Assembly (NCBI GenBank): GCA_036479015.1
Contig: JAZGFB010000060.1
Location: forward strand, 1-63,503
Source of the DNA: NVTR01 sp036479015
GTDB lineage: Bacteria > Pseudomonadota > Alphaproteobacteria > Rhodobacterales > Rhodobacteraceae
Length of the DNA stretch: 63,503 bases
Direction: 5' to 3'
Shown: in pieces, positions 1 to 8,821 of the stretch
Layout: each line of letters begins with the position of its first letter
Numbering within the stretch: position 1 is the stretch's first letter
Notes under the pieces: generated by a model
Databases searched by the model: none
What the model saw: only the letters and a program-made list of their open reading frames with translations
What the model was told of the DNA's origin: nothing
Translations under genes and position numbers: made by a program

Positions 1-554
1 CCACCCGCCAATAGCACAAGGAACAGCGCAAACATCAGGCCCAAACGACGCTCAATAAAGTCGCGAATTGGGGTGCCAAATTTCCACAGCAACGCGGCGA
101 TGATGAAAAACCGCAGGCCGCGTGCGACAATCGCAGAAACTATGAATACCGGCAGGGACAGCCCGGTCCAACCCGACATGATGGTGATCACTTTGAACGG
201 AAACGGCGTTACCCCGGCCACCAGTACCGCCCAGGCACCATAGGCGTTAAAACGTGCACCAAATTCTTCGGCCGCATGGGCTTTGCCATAAAATTCAAGC
301 ACCGGTTTGCCGACGCTTTCAAACAGCCCCCAGCCGATATAATAGCCAAGCAATGCCCCAAGCACCGATGCCATTACAGCAATGGCGGCAATCAGAAATG
401 CGCGGTTGGGGCGGGCGATGATCATCGGGATCATCAAAATATCTGGCGGAATTGGGAAAACTGAACTTTCCAGAAATGCAATTATGGCCAGCGCCCAAAG
501 CGCCCTTGGGTGCTCTGCCAGTGAAAGTGTCCAGTTGTATAGTTGCCTGATCAT
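1..554 (-). CDS. DedA/YqaA-type VTT membrane protein (3' end outside window)
   Basis: Reading leftward from an ATG at 554, an uninterrupted frame runs off the left edge, giving about 184 residues with the C-terminus missing. Several hydrophobic segments are separated by short polar loops. The segment LESSVFPIPPDILMIPM near residues 28-44 and VTPFPFKVITIMSG near residue 120 are the re-entrant-loop signatures of the VTT (DedA/SNARE-associated) family; the short form resembles YqaA. Family members sit in the inner membrane and include lipid scramblases and transporters, but the substrate here cannot be told. It is divergent from the zinc metallopeptidase gene across 105 bp in which I found no convincing promoter. 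Confidence 0.8.
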   Translation of the reverse strand, partial: MIRQLYNWTLSLAEHPRALWALAIIAFLESSVFPIPPDILMIPMIIARPNRAFLIAAIAVMASVLGALLGYYIGWGLFESVGKPVLEFYGKAHAAEEFGARFNAYGAWAVLVAGVTPFPFKVITIMSGWTGLSLPVFIVSAIVARGLRFFIIAALLWKFGTPIRDFIERRLGLMFALFLVLLAG

Positions 555-659
555 GGTCGGTTATTTGCCTTTTGCAACATACGCCATGGGAAATTTGGCG
601 CTTCAAGCTATACTAATGCAAGCTCAGACAGATGATACAGAAAACATGGGAGATCGGCA

Positions 660-1511
660 ATGAAATGGCAGGGGCGACGGGGCAGTCGAAACATTGAAGA
701 TCGGCGTCGGGCAGGGGCCGGCAAAACCGGCGGCGTTGGGATTGTCGGGGTGCTGATCATCCTGGCGCTGGGGGCGTATTTTGGCGTTGATGTGACGCCG
801 TTTCTGCAAGGCGGTGGCGGCGGTGCTTCCAACAGTGGCGGCGGCGGTGAAATTACCCAGGCCGACCGACAGGCCGGTGAATTTGTTTCGGTTACGCTGG
901 CCGATACCGAAGAAGTTTGGGCGGATATCTTTCGCGATCAGGTTGGAAAGACCTATACGCCGACGATTTTGGTGCTGTTCAAGGGCGCGACCCAGTCCCG
1001 TTGCGGGGGCGCCAGTGGGGCCACGGGGCCATTTTATTGCCCGGGGGATAAGAAAATTTACCTGGACACCGATTTCTTTTTGACCCTTAGCCAAAAATTG
1101 GGGGCTAAGGGTGATTTTGCTGCCGCCTATGTGGTGGCCCATGAGGTGGCGCACCACGTTCAGGATGAACTGGGGATACTGGCCCATGCCAATAAGATCC
1201 GCGGCCAGTTAAGCCAGGCCGAAAGCAACGCCATTTCTGTGCGGATCGAGCTGCAGGCAGATTGCTATTCCGGCATCTGGGCGCGCCACGAGCAGGCGAA
1301 ATTTGGATCGTTGGAGCAGGGCGACATAGCCGAAGCCATGAATGCCGCCAAGCAAATTGGCGATGATCAGCTACAGCGCAATGCCGGGCGAACGCCGATG
1401 CCGCATACCTTTACCCATGGCACTTCTGAACAACGCCAGCGGTGGTTTGTCACCGGTTACAACAGCGGTGAGCTGGCAAGTTGTAATACATTTGCGGCAG
1501 AAAACCTTTAG
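660..1511 (+). CDS. ypfJ: YpfJ-type neutral zinc metallopeptidase
   Basis: 283 residues. The start MKWQGRRGSRNIEDRR is the typical family N-terminus. One transmembrane helix lies at about 24-42, followed by a Gly/Ser-rich linker (51-63) and a periplasmic domain. HEVAHH at 161-166 supplies the HExxH zinc ligands and catalytic Glu, and the family Cys pair is present (C115, C127). The architecture matches the putative neutral zinc metallopeptidase family (YpfJ), whose physiological substrate is unknown. It appears monocistronic: the left neighbour is divergent and the right neighbour is a tRNA gene on the same strand. Confidence 0.9.
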   Translation: MKWQGRRGSRNIEDRRRAGAGKTGGVGIVGVLIILALGAYFGVDVTPFLQGGGGGASNSGGGGEITQADRQAGEFVSVTLADTEEVWADIFRDQVGKTYTPTILVLFKGATQSRCGGASGATGPFYCPGDKKIYLDTDFFLTLSQKLGAKGDFAAAYVVAHEVAHHVQDELGILAHANKIRGQLSQAESNAISVRIELQADCYSGIWARHEQAKFGSLEQGDIAEAMNAAKQIGDDQLQRNAGRTPMPHTFTHGTSEQRQRWFVTGYNSGELASCNTFAAENL

Positions 1512-1573
1512 GCTTGGTGACATCATTTTGCGCTAGACGACCTGGCAACGGGCGGATAGACCGAGGGCTGGTT

Positions 1574-1659
1574 GCCCGAGTGGCGGAATGGTAGACGCAG
1601 GGGATTCAAAATCCCCCGCCAGCAATGGTGTGTGGGTTCGACTCCCACCTCGGGCACCA
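1574..1659 (+). tRNA. tRNA-Leu (anticodon CAA)
   Basis: The acceptor stem GCCCGAG pairs with CTCGGGC and the CCA end is encoded. The anticodon stem GGGGA/TCCCC encloses the loop TTCAAAA, giving anticodon CAA (codon UUG). The long variable arm between the anticodon and T arms is typical of class II tRNAs, and the T arm carries GGTTCGACTCC. Total length is 86 nt. It is convergent with hutG. Confidence 0.97.
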
Positions 1660-1674
1660 ATTGTATTGAAAAAG

Positions 1675-2460
1675 CTAACCCACCTGTGGGCGCCATTTGG
1701 ACAGGGCGGCCAGTATGTCGTGCAGGGGCATCCGCAGGGTGTCAGCTTTGGCTGTATCGTAAGCCCATGGCGGGCTTTCTTGCATATAGGTTGATTGGGC
1801 CAGTTCCATCTGGATGCAATGCACCCCGTTGGCCGGGTCGGCGTAGTGGCGGGTGGTCCAGCCGCCTTTGAAGCGGCCATTCAAAACTTGGGTATAGGGG
1901 GCAGCTGCGCTGATGCTGTGTACCAGTTGTTCCAGTTCCGGGTGGCAGGTTGTGCCATTGTTGGTACCAATATTGATGTCGGGCAGCCTGCCTGTAAACA
2001 GGAACGGAATATGGCTGCGGATTGAATGGCAATCATACAGGATTGCATGGCCATGGAGCGCGCGAACACGGCTCAGTTCATGCGTCAGCGCCCGGTGATA
2101 GGGCGCGTGGTACAGGCCTTGGCGCCGGGCGATTTCATTGGCATTTGGTTCTTTGCCCTCGTCATACAGCGCGTTGCCATCAAAGTCGGTCACCGGGCAC
2201 AGGCCGGTGGTGTTTTGGCCAGGGTAAAGGCTGTGCCCGCCCGGGTCGCGGTTAACATCGATCACATAGCGGTGGATCTGCGTGCGCACCGATGAGGCAC
2301 CGGGTAAAAGGCCTGCATAAAGGTCGTGAATGCGCCAATCTGTATCAGCCATTTGACGGGCGGTATCGTTCATTCCTGGCAATATGTCAGCGGGGATTGT
2401 TAGCCCGGTATGGGGCAGGCCCAGTACAAGCGGGGTTGTGCCTTTGGTGATCTCAATCAT
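1675..2460 (-). CDS. hutG: N-formylglutamate deformylase (HutG)
   Basis: 261 residues from the ATG at 2460 (MIEITKG); that start overlaps the end of hutI by 8 bp. HutG hydrolyses N-formyl-L-glutamate to glutamate and formate, the last step of the five-step histidine pathway. Family landmarks are LGLPHTGLTIP near the N-terminus, DTDWRIHDLY, VIDVNRDPGG and YDCHSIRS, which carry the predicted metal and substrate ligands of the FGase family. The gene is encoded behind hutI as one transcript and fits with hutF across the divergent promoter, since HutF makes the HutG substrate. An upstream in-frame extension would lie wholly inside hutI and lacks family similarity. Confidence 0.93.
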   Translation of the reverse strand: MIEITKGTTPLVLGLPHTGLTIPADILPGMNDTARQMADTDWRIHDLYAGLLPGASSVRTQIHRYVIDVNRDPGGHSLYPGQNTTGLCPVTDFDGNALYDEGKEPNANEIARRQGLYHAPYHRALTHELSRVRALHGHAILYDCHSIRSHIPFLFTGRLPDINIGTNNGTTCHPELEQLVHSISAAAPYTQVLNGRFKGGWTTRHYADPANGVHCIQMELAQSTYMQESPPWAYDTAKADTLRMPLHDILAALSKWRPQVG

Positions 2461-3667
2461 CGGACAGTTTGCCGGCATATATGCGGGTATGCAGCGGGTT
2501 CGACCCGATGCGGTATGACAGCTCTGCCGGTGTTTTGACGTCCCATATGGCCAGATCGGCACGGGCACCGGGGCGTAAAACCCCGCGATCTGCCAGACCC
2601 AGTGCCTGTGCCGCATTTCTGGTGACGCCTGATAGGGCCTCTTGCGGGGTTAAGTGAAACAGTGTGCAGCCCATGTTCATTGTCAGAAGGATTGAGCCCA
2701 ATGGCGATGAGCCGGGGTTCCAGTCAGTTGCCAAAGCCATGGGCACGTTATGGGCACGAAAACTGGTGATGGGGGGGGCTTGGTCCTCTTGCAGGGTGTA
2801 AAATGCCCCCGGAAGAAGCACGGCAACGGTTCCAGATTTTGCCATCAGTTCTGCATCAGCATCTGTGGCGTATTCCAGATGGTCGGCTGAAATGGCGCCA
2901 AAGCTGGCCGCCAGTGCAGTGCCCCTGGAATGGGTCAACTGTTCGGCATGCAATTTAACCGGCAGGCCCAGCGCGCGGGCTTTGGTAAACACCCGTGCAA
3001 TTTGGTTCGTATCAAAGGCGATGCTTTCACAAAATCCATCTACCGCATCCACCAGCCCCTGTGCATGGGCAAGTTCAAGCGTCGGTATACATATATCGTC
3101 GATATAGCTGTCTGCCGACATGCCCGCGGGAACGGCATGGGCCCCCAGAAACGACGTGATGATCGTGATTGGCCGCAGCGTCGCTATTTTGCGGGCGATG
3201 CGCAGCATCTTAAGTTCAGTTTCCGTATCAAGCCCATAGCCGGATTTTATCTCAAGTGTTGCCACGCCTTGCGCAATCAGATCATCAACCCGCAATAGGG
3301 CTGTCTCAAGCAGTTGGGCGTCGGTGCTGTCGCGGGTTGCTGTGACTGTGGACATGATGCCGCCACCAGATTTTGAAATTTCCTGATAGCTTTTGCCATT
3401 CAGGCGCATTTCAAATTCAAGAGCCCGGTTGCCGCCATGCACAATATGGCTGTGGCAATCAATAAGCGCAGGGGTCAGCAGGCGGCCGTTGAAACCTGTT
3501 TGTTTTACATTTGCAAATTTTTCCGGGCAATCTGGAGCGGATCCAATCCAGGCAATTGTTCCGTTACTCAGAGCAACCGTGCCGTTTTCAATTAGGCCAT
3601 AGCCATCCTGATCAGGGTCCATGGTGGCGATGGTCACTTCAGTGATCAGGTGATCGGGGCTCTGCAT
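2453..3667 (-). CDS. hutI: Imidazolonepropionase (HutI)
   Basis: 404 residues, full length for the family. It hydrolyses 4-imidazolone-5-propanoate to N-formimino-L-glutamate. It is an amidohydrolase-fold protein: the first metal site is LIDCHSHIVHGGNR at about residues 68-81, the substrate-loop region EIKSGYGLD follows, and later histidines occur in VKLHAEQLTHS and ISADHLEYA. The C-terminal LATDWNPGSSP motif carries the catalytic Asp region. It is the first gene of the hutI-hutG unit, divergent from hutF by 69 bp. The run of eight G/C bases near 2771 lies inside the gene but the frame is intact. Confidence 0.95.
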   Translation of the reverse strand: MQSPDHLITEVTIATMDPDQDGYGLIENGTVALSNGTIAWIGSAPDCPEKFANVKQTGFNGRLLTPALIDCHSHIVHGGNRALEFEMRLNGKSYQEISKSGGGIMSTVTATRDSTDAQLLETALLRVDDLIAQGVATLEIKSGYGLDTETELKMLRIARKIATLRPITIITSFLGAHAVPAGMSADSYIDDICIPTLELAHAQGLVDAVDGFCESIAFDTNQIARVFTKARALGLPVKLHAEQLTHSRGTALAASFGAISADHLEYATDADAELMAKSGTVAVLLPGAFYTLQEDQAPPITSFRAHNVPMALATDWNPGSSPLGSILLTMNMGCTLFHLTPQEALSGVTRNAAQALGLADRGVLRPGARADLAIWDVKTPAELSYRIGSNPLHTRIYAGKLSDD

Positions 3668-3736
3668 AGGAAAACCTTGTTAAATGAATAACGGAAATTT
3701 AATAAGGGTGCACATAATTAGTCAAGTGGGTTTGCA

Positions 3737-5104
3737 ATGAAATACATCACCGCTAAACAAATGCTGTTGCCAACTGGATGGAAAAACGACCAACAGGTTG
3801 GGGTATTGCCGGATGGCACCATTGGCTATGTTGGGCCGATCGTGTCACAACAAACAGCGCGGGTGGCACTGTTGCTACCAGCTCAGGTGAATGTGCACAG
3901 CCATTCGTTTCAGCGCGCCATGTCAGGGCAAACAGAGATGCGCGGCCCTATAGCGGGTGACAGTTTCTGGACCTGGCGCAAACTTATGTACAGGTTTCTT
4001 GATCATCTGAGCCCGGACCATGTGGAAGCGATTGCAAAGCTTGTGTTCATGGAAATGCTTGAAGCGGGGTATGCCTCGGTGGTGGAATTTCACTATTTGC
4101 ACCATGGGGTTAGGGGTGTGCCCTATCAAAACCGGGCAGAGCTGTGTGAGCGCATTGTAGCAGCGGCGCAATCTGTGGGCATTGGCCTGACATTGTTGCC
4201 TGTGCTGTATCAGTATGGCGGTTGTGACGGGCGGCCATTGGCTGGCGGTCAGCAGCGATTTCACAACACATCTGATACATATGAAATGCTGTTTGAGGCC
4301 GCAAAAACTGCTGTGGGGCAGGGATGCGATGATTTCAATCTTGGGGTGGCCCCCCATTCCCTAAGGGCTGTTGATCATGCCGGTTTGGCGCTGTTGAGCG
4401 AATTATACCCTGATGGGCCAGTTCATATGCACCTTGGCGAACAACTGGCCGAGGTAGAGGAGGTTCAGGAACATCTTGGGGCGCGCCCGGTAAATTGGTT
4501 GCTGGACAATCACGACGTTGATCCGCGTTGGTGTCTTATTCATTGCACCCAGATGACCCCGCGTGAAACCAGCGCATTGGCAAAAACCGGGGCGGTTGCG
4601 GGCCTGTGCCCGATCACCGAAAGCAATTTAGGCGATGGTATTTTTGATGGCGTCAGCTATTTGAATGACAAGGGCCGGTTTGGCATTGGGTCGGATTCAA
4701 ATGTGCATATTTCACTGTTTGATGAATTGAAAACCTTGGAATATTCCCAACGTCTGCGCGACCATAGCCGGGCTGCGTTGGCCAGCACGGGGCAGTCAAC
4801 TGGTCGGGTATTATATGGCAATAGCCTAGCCGGGGGTGCCCAGGCCAGTCAGCGCAATTCAGGTCAGATTGCAGTTGGTATGTTGGCGGATATGACCGGT
4901 ATTGAAACCAACAATCAGTGGCTGTGTGATCGGTATGGCGATGTGGTGTTGGACAGCTTGATATTTGGCGGGCAGGGGCAACGGTGCATCACCGATGTCT
5001 GGAGCGCGGGGCGCCACGTGGTAAAGCAAGGGCAGCACAGTCAGAGGGGTGCAATTGTCAGATCATACCAAAAAGCTCTGGCGCAGCTTCCAGCCGATAT
5101 TTAA
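3737..5104 (+). CDS. hutF: Formimidoylglutamate deiminase (HutF)
   Basis: 455 residues. HutF converts N-formimino-L-glutamate to N-formyl-L-glutamate plus ammonia, the branch of histidine degradation that needs HutG as the final step. NVHSHSFQRAMSGQTE at 52-67 is the HutF form of the amidohydrolase HxH metal motif (H54, H56); GVAPHSLRAV and MHLGEQLAEVEE supply further ligands, and GIGSDSNVHIS carries the late Asp. It is divergent from hutI-hutG and its stop codon overlaps that of the convergent nucleotidyltransferase-like gene by 3 bp. No hutH, hutU or HutC regulator lies in the window. Confidence 0.95.
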   Translation: MKYITAKQMLLPTGWKNDQQVGVLPDGTIGYVGPIVSQQTARVALLLPAQVNVHSHSFQRAMSGQTEMRGPIAGDSFWTWRKLMYRFLDHLSPDHVEAIAKLVFMEMLEAGYASVVEFHYLHHGVRGVPYQNRAELCERIVAAAQSVGIGLTLLPVLYQYGGCDGRPLAGGQQRFHNTSDTYEMLFEAAKTAVGQGCDDFNLGVAPHSLRAVDHAGLALLSELYPDGPVHMHLGEQLAEVEEVQEHLGARPVNWLLDNHDVDPRWCLIHCTQMTPRETSALAKTGAVAGLCPITESNLGDGIFDGVSYLNDKGRFGIGSDSNVHISLFDELKTLEYSQRLRDHSRAALASTGQSTGRVLYGNSLAGGAQASQRNSGQIAVGMLADMTGIETNNQWLCDRYGDVVLDSLIFGGQGQRCITDVWSAGRHVVKQGQHSQRGAIVRSYQKALAQLPADI

Positions 5105-5709
5105 GGGCCCTCGGCGTCACCATCAGCGCGCCAAGAAACCCAGTTTTCCGGTCGGTCCATATCGGTATTGGCATGGCCATTTTCCAGTTTGACCAGGCTG
5201 ATGCTTTCCGAATGAAGCAGGCTGCGCGCGCTTTGATCGCCGCTCAGATGTTTGGCATAGGGAAATAGCCTGGATGGCAAAATTACCGGGTGGCCCGGAT
5301 GGCCGCTTTTGTCGGTTGCACTGACGGCAAGGTTTGAACCGACCTCTGCAAAATGCGTCAGTAGGGTGCTAAGGTCATCCTGGGTCAGGTTTGGCATATT
5401 TGCCAACATCACCAGGGCACCGTTCAATCCCTCTGGCAGGGAATTGATACCCGCCCGTAAGGTTGCAGATATATCTGTGCGGTCACTGGGGATCGGTACG
5501 ATTGTAATGGGTTCATGGGCAATGGCCTGTCCCCGTTCCATAACGTCAGTTCCGATAGTCACAAACACCGGAAACCCGGTAGCGCAGGCGCGTCTGATGA
5601 CCTGGGTTAGCAGGTCTTGGCCATCAACCATTGCCAAAAGCGGATCAGGCTGGTCAGACCCTGGTTTGGGCGCCTCTGTTAGTATCAGGATGGCAACTTT
5701 TTCTTTCAT
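5101..5709 (-). CDS. Degenerate MobA-like nucleotidyltransferase family protein
   Basis: 202 residues. The overall pattern is that of the NTP_transf_3/MobA-like fold: an N-terminal VAILIL strand, repeated Rossmann-type elements, and a C-terminal GHPGHPVILP...GDQSARSLL segment that matches the family well. Two catalytic signatures are broken, however. The nucleotide-binding loop that normally reads LAAGxSxRxGxxK is LTEAPKPGSDQPDP, and the metal-binding Asp of the LADMP motif is Asn (LANMPNL). It may therefore be a non-catalytic relative. Active relatives act on molybdenum cofactor or sugar nucleotides. It overlaps hutF tail to tail and lies just upstream of livM on the same strand; no link to either is evident. 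Confidence 0.75.
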   Translation of the reverse strand: MKEKVAILILTEAPKPGSDQPDPLLAMVDGQDLLTQVIRRACATGFPVFVTIGTDVMERGQAIAHEPITIVPIPSDRTDISATLRAGINSLPEGLNGALVMLANMPNLTQDDLSTLLTHFAEVGSNLAVSATDKSGHPGHPVILPSRLFPYAKHLSGDQSARSLLHSESISLVKLENGHANTDMDRPENWVSWRADGDAEGP

Positions 5710-5726
5710 TGCACCTCCGGCACCAA

Positions 5727-7031
5727 TTATTTTTCAGGGATCAATCCCCGGGGACTGAACCTGAGCACCAATAACAATATCACCCCCATGGTCAACAGTC
5801 GCATATGGGCAGCGCTATCAATCAGGTGTGATTTCAAGGCCGAGCCATCGGCCATGCCACTGGTGATCGCCCCCATCAGCCACAGGCCAATTGGTTCAAC
5901 CTGAACCCAAAGGAACCAGATCAGAAACCCGCCAAGCACCGAGCCCCAGTTATTGCCAGACCCGCCCACAATTACCATGACCCATATCAGGAAGGTAAAG
6001 CGTAGTGGTTGGTAGGTGCCGGGCGTTAGCTGCCCATCAAGGGTGGTCATCATAGCACCTGCCAATCCACATATGGCGGAACCAATGATGAATATTTGCA
6101 AATGGCGTTTGGTAACGTTTTTCCCCATGGCTTGGGCTGCGGTTTCATTGTCACGAATGGCGCGTATCATCCGGCCCCAGGGTGAATTCAGGGCCATCTG
6201 TGAAAGCCAGATCAACGCCAACAGAACAAACAGAAACAATGTCATATAGGACAGTTTTACGGCCATTGCTGACGCAGGAACCGGGTCAAACCCCCATGCC
6301 TGCATGCGCGTAACGAAAGCGGTGGATGCCTGCAGGTCAACTTCGTAGGGCACAGGGCGGGGCAGGCCGACCACGTTTTTGACGCCGCGGCTAAGCCAGT
6401 CTTCATTTTTCATGACTGCCAGCACAATCTCGGCGATGCCCAATGTGGCAATGGCCAGATAGTCAGAGCGCAATCCAAGTGCCGTTTTGCCGATGATCCA
6501 GGCAACACCTGCCGCCATAAGCCCGCCAACCGGCCAGCCAATAACCGCTGGCAAGCCCAGACCGCCCAGGTAACCGGTACCGGCAGGGTTCACGGCCTCT
6601 ATTGCTTTCACGGCGGGGTCAAACAGGCCCCGAAACAAAAAGAAACCGGCAATGACAAATAGCGCCACGATCAGAGCACGGGCGCGCCCGGATGCGAGGC
6701 GGCCCCAAAGCACAATGGCCCCAACGATTGTGCCGACGGCCACAGCCAATGCACCCAATACCCTGATGCCGCCCGCATCCCAGGCTTCATCAACCGGGTC
6801 CATACCCACAAGAACGGCGCCAAGCCCGCCAATGGCAACAAACCCCATGATGCCGATATTGAACAGGCCCGCATAGCCCCATTGCATATTCACGCCCAGG
6901 GCCATTATGGCCGATATCAGGCCCATATTGATGATGCCAACGGCGACATTCCAGCTGTTGAAATAGCCGGTTAGCGCGATCAGGCTGAAGACAACTAAGA
7001 ACAGCAGCGGGTTTTTGATGGAAGGGTTCAT
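5727..7031 (-). CDS. livM: Branched-chain amino-acid-type ABC transporter permease (LivM-like)
   Basis: 434 residues with many hydrophobic helices. The family signature GxxSxxxxLGGxxxxxxG region is recognisable around GLRSDYLAIATLGIAEIVLAVMKN, with the coupling-loop sequence RMIRAIRDNETAAQAMGKNV, the EAA-like loop that contacts the ATPase. The long N-terminal half, with an extended loop after the third helix, is longer than a minimal LivM. The start codon overlaps the livH stop (TGA in CATGTC, 4 bp), so the two permeases are translationally coupled. It is the last gene of the five-gene transporter unit transcribed leftward from 10885. Confidence 0.92.
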   Translation of the reverse strand: MNPSIKNPLLFLVVFSLIALTGYFNSWNVAVGIINMGLISAIMALGVNMQWGYAGLFNIGIMGFVAIGGLGAVLVGMDPVDEAWDAGGIRVLGALAVAVGTIVGAIVLWGRLASGRARALIVALFVIAGFFLFRGLFDPAVKAIEAVNPAGTGYLGGLGLPAVIGWPVGGLMAAGVAWIIGKTALGLRSDYLAIATLGIAEIVLAVMKNEDWLSRGVKNVVGLPRPVPYEVDLQASTAFVTRMQAWGFDPVPASAMAVKLSYMTLFLFVLLALIWLSQMALNSPWGRMIRAIRDNETAAQAMGKNVTKRHLQIFIIGSAICGLAGAMMTTLDGQLTPGTYQPLRFTFLIWVMVIVGGSGNNWGSVLGGFLIWFLWVQVEPIGLWLMGAITSGMADGSALKSHLIDSAAHMRLLTMGVILLLVLRFSPRGLIPEK

Positions 7032-8038
7032 GTCTGTTTCCCACTAAAGAGGCCGGTCGGTTTGAACAGCAAGACAATGATCAGAATGGCGAAACTGACC
7101 GCGAATTTGTAATCGGTGGATATAAGTTGAACCAGCGTCGTCGGTTCCCAGCCTTCTGGGGCCAAATAGCCCAGCACCTTTTTGAAGGCATAGGTTATTG
7201 TCACCTCGGAAAAGGCGATGACAAAACCGCCCGCAATCGCCCCAACCGGGCTGCCCAGCCCGCCGACAATCGCACTGGCAAAAATTGGCAGCAACAGCTG
7301 GAAATAGGTGAAGGGTTTGAACGATTTATCCAGCCCGTACAGCACACCCGCAATGGTGGCCAGGGTGGCAACGATCATCCAGGTGTACATGACCACGCGC
7401 TCTGGGTTGATGCCCGACAGCAACGCCAGATCTTCGTTGTCCGAAAATGCCCGCATGGATTTACCCGTGCGGGTGCGGTTCAAAAACCAGAACAGTACCA
7501 CCACCACAATAATGGCGGTAACAACAGTGATACCGGCGCTGGTTTTGATTGCCAGGCCTTCCTTTAGCCCGGTTAATTCCTTGAATTCCCGCGCTGAAAT
7601 AATAAACCGCTCACCATCGCCAAAGCGTTGGTCATTGGGCCCGATAATAAAGCGCACCAATCCGTTCATGATAAACATGACCCCCATGGACACGATCACC
7701 AAAATGACCGGGTTGGCCTTTTGTTTTCGATAGAACCTGTACACGGTGCGATCCGTTAGCAACAGCAACCCAATGGTGGCAGCAATGCCAAAGGGCAGGG
7801 CCAACAGCGCAGTTGGCAACACGCCAAAATTGATCCCCACTGACTGAAAGCCCCAGGTGACCAATATGGTCGACATGGCGCCAAACGCCATCGTGTCACC
7901 ATGGGCAAAGTTGGAAAACCGCAATATGCCAAACACCAGGGTTACCCCAAGCGCCCCAAGCGCCAGTTGGGCACCATAGGACGTGGCCGGCACGATAACG
8001 AAATTGGCAAAAGCCACGATTGCGTTCAGAAAATCCAT
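7028..8038 (-). CDS. livH: Branched-chain amino-acid-type ABC transporter permease (LivH-like)
   Basis: 336 residues, hydrophobic throughout. The N-terminal segment LALGALGVTLVFGILRFSNFAHGD is the conserved LivH opening (here quoted in two pieces: LALGALGVTLVFGI and LRFSNFAHGD). The loop RTGKSMRAFSDNEDLALLSGI is the coupling region facing the ATPase. It pairs with LivM to form the inner-membrane channel. Three bases separate it from livF upstream, and it overlaps livM downstream, so the order binding protein-livG-livF-livH-livM is one unit. Confidence 0.93.
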   Translation of the reverse strand: MDFLNAIVAFANFVIVPATSYGAQLALGALGVTLVFGILRFSNFAHGDTMAFGAMSTILVTWGFQSVGINFGVLPTALLALPFGIAATIGLLLLTDRTVYRFYRKQKANPVILVIVSMGVMFIMNGLVRFIIGPNDQRFGDGERFIISAREFKELTGLKEGLAIKTSAGITVVTAIIVVVVLFWFLNRTRTGKSMRAFSDNEDLALLSGINPERVVMYTWMIVATLATIAGVLYGLDKSFKPFTYFQLLLPIFASAIVGGLGSPVGAIAGGFVIAFSEVTITYAFKKVLGYLAPEGWEPTTLVQLISTDYKFAVSFAILIIVLLFKPTGLFSGKQT

Positions 8039-8041
8039 ATC

Positions 8042-8755
8042 TCAGCCCCCCAAAAAGCTTTTGCGTACTTCAGGATTGTTCAGCAATTCCTTGCCGGTAC
8101 CACTAAAGCCATTGCGCCCCTGCACCAACACATAGCCCTTGTCGGCAATGTCCAGCGCCTGGCGCGCATTCTGTTCCACCATCAGGATCGGTATGCCGGT
8201 GCGCGCCACTTCGATGATCCTGTCAAACAGTTCATCCATCACGATCGGTGACACACCCGCTGTGGGTTCATCCAACATCAGAACCTTTGGCTGGGTCATC
8301 AGCGCGCGCCCCACGGCAACCTGTTGGCGTTGGCCGCCAGAAAGCTCACCCGCTGCCTGCAGACGTTTGTCTTTCAGGATCGGAAACAGGTCATAAATCT
8401 GGGCTAAGGTGTCACTGAAATCATCGCGCCGGATAAAGGCCCCCATTTCAAGATTTTCTTCAACTGTCAGGGACGTAAAAATATTGCTGGTTTGGGGCAC
8501 GAACCCCATGCCTTTGATCACCCGGTCCTGGGGCGACAGGCCAGATATATCTTCCCCATCCAGCCGCACCGCACCGCCGCGCAGGTTCAGCATACCAAAG
8601 ACGGCCTTCATGGCGGTTGATTTGCCAGCCCCGTTAGGGCCGACGATCACGGCGATTTCGCCCTTTTCAACGGCGATTGTGCAATCGTGCAAAATATCAG
8701 GGCCGGAACCATAGCCGCCGGTCATATTTTCGCCGATTAGAAACGGTTCAGACAT
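8042..8755 (-). CDS. livF: Branched-chain amino-acid-type ABC transporter ATPase (LivF-like)
   Basis: 237 residues from the ATG at 8755 (MSEPFLIGENMTGGYG), which is preceded by a purine-rich AGGGGGG Shine-Dalgarno; an in-frame extension to 8785 lacks one. Walker A is GPNGAGKST, the ABC signature is LSGGQRQQVAVGRALM, and Walker B with the catalytic Glu is KVLMLDEPTAG. The MVEQNARQALDIADKGYVL ending is the LivF form of the H-loop region, with Gln in place of the His found in most ABC ATPases. It works as a heterodimer with LivG. Confidence 0.94.
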   Translation of the reverse strand: MSEPFLIGENMTGGYGSGPDILHDCTIAVEKGEIAVIVGPNGAGKSTAMKAVFGMLNLRGGAVRLDGEDISGLSPQDRVIKGMGFVPQTSNIFTSLTVEENLEMGAFIRRDDFSDTLAQIYDLFPILKDKRLQAAGELSGGQRQQVAVGRALMTQPKVLMLDEPTAGVSPIVMDELFDRIIEVARTGIPILMVEQNARQALDIADKGYVLVQGRNGFSGTGKELLNNPEVRKSFLGG

Positions 8756-8821
8756 GGGTCTGCCCCCCTGATCTTGGTTCCACAAGTATCCCCGCCGGAG
8801 GCATCTGAATTTTCACCCGGA

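Noticed and set aside
2771..2778. Eight-G run in hutI as a frameshift
   Set aside because: The hutI frame is full length and conserved on both sides of it.
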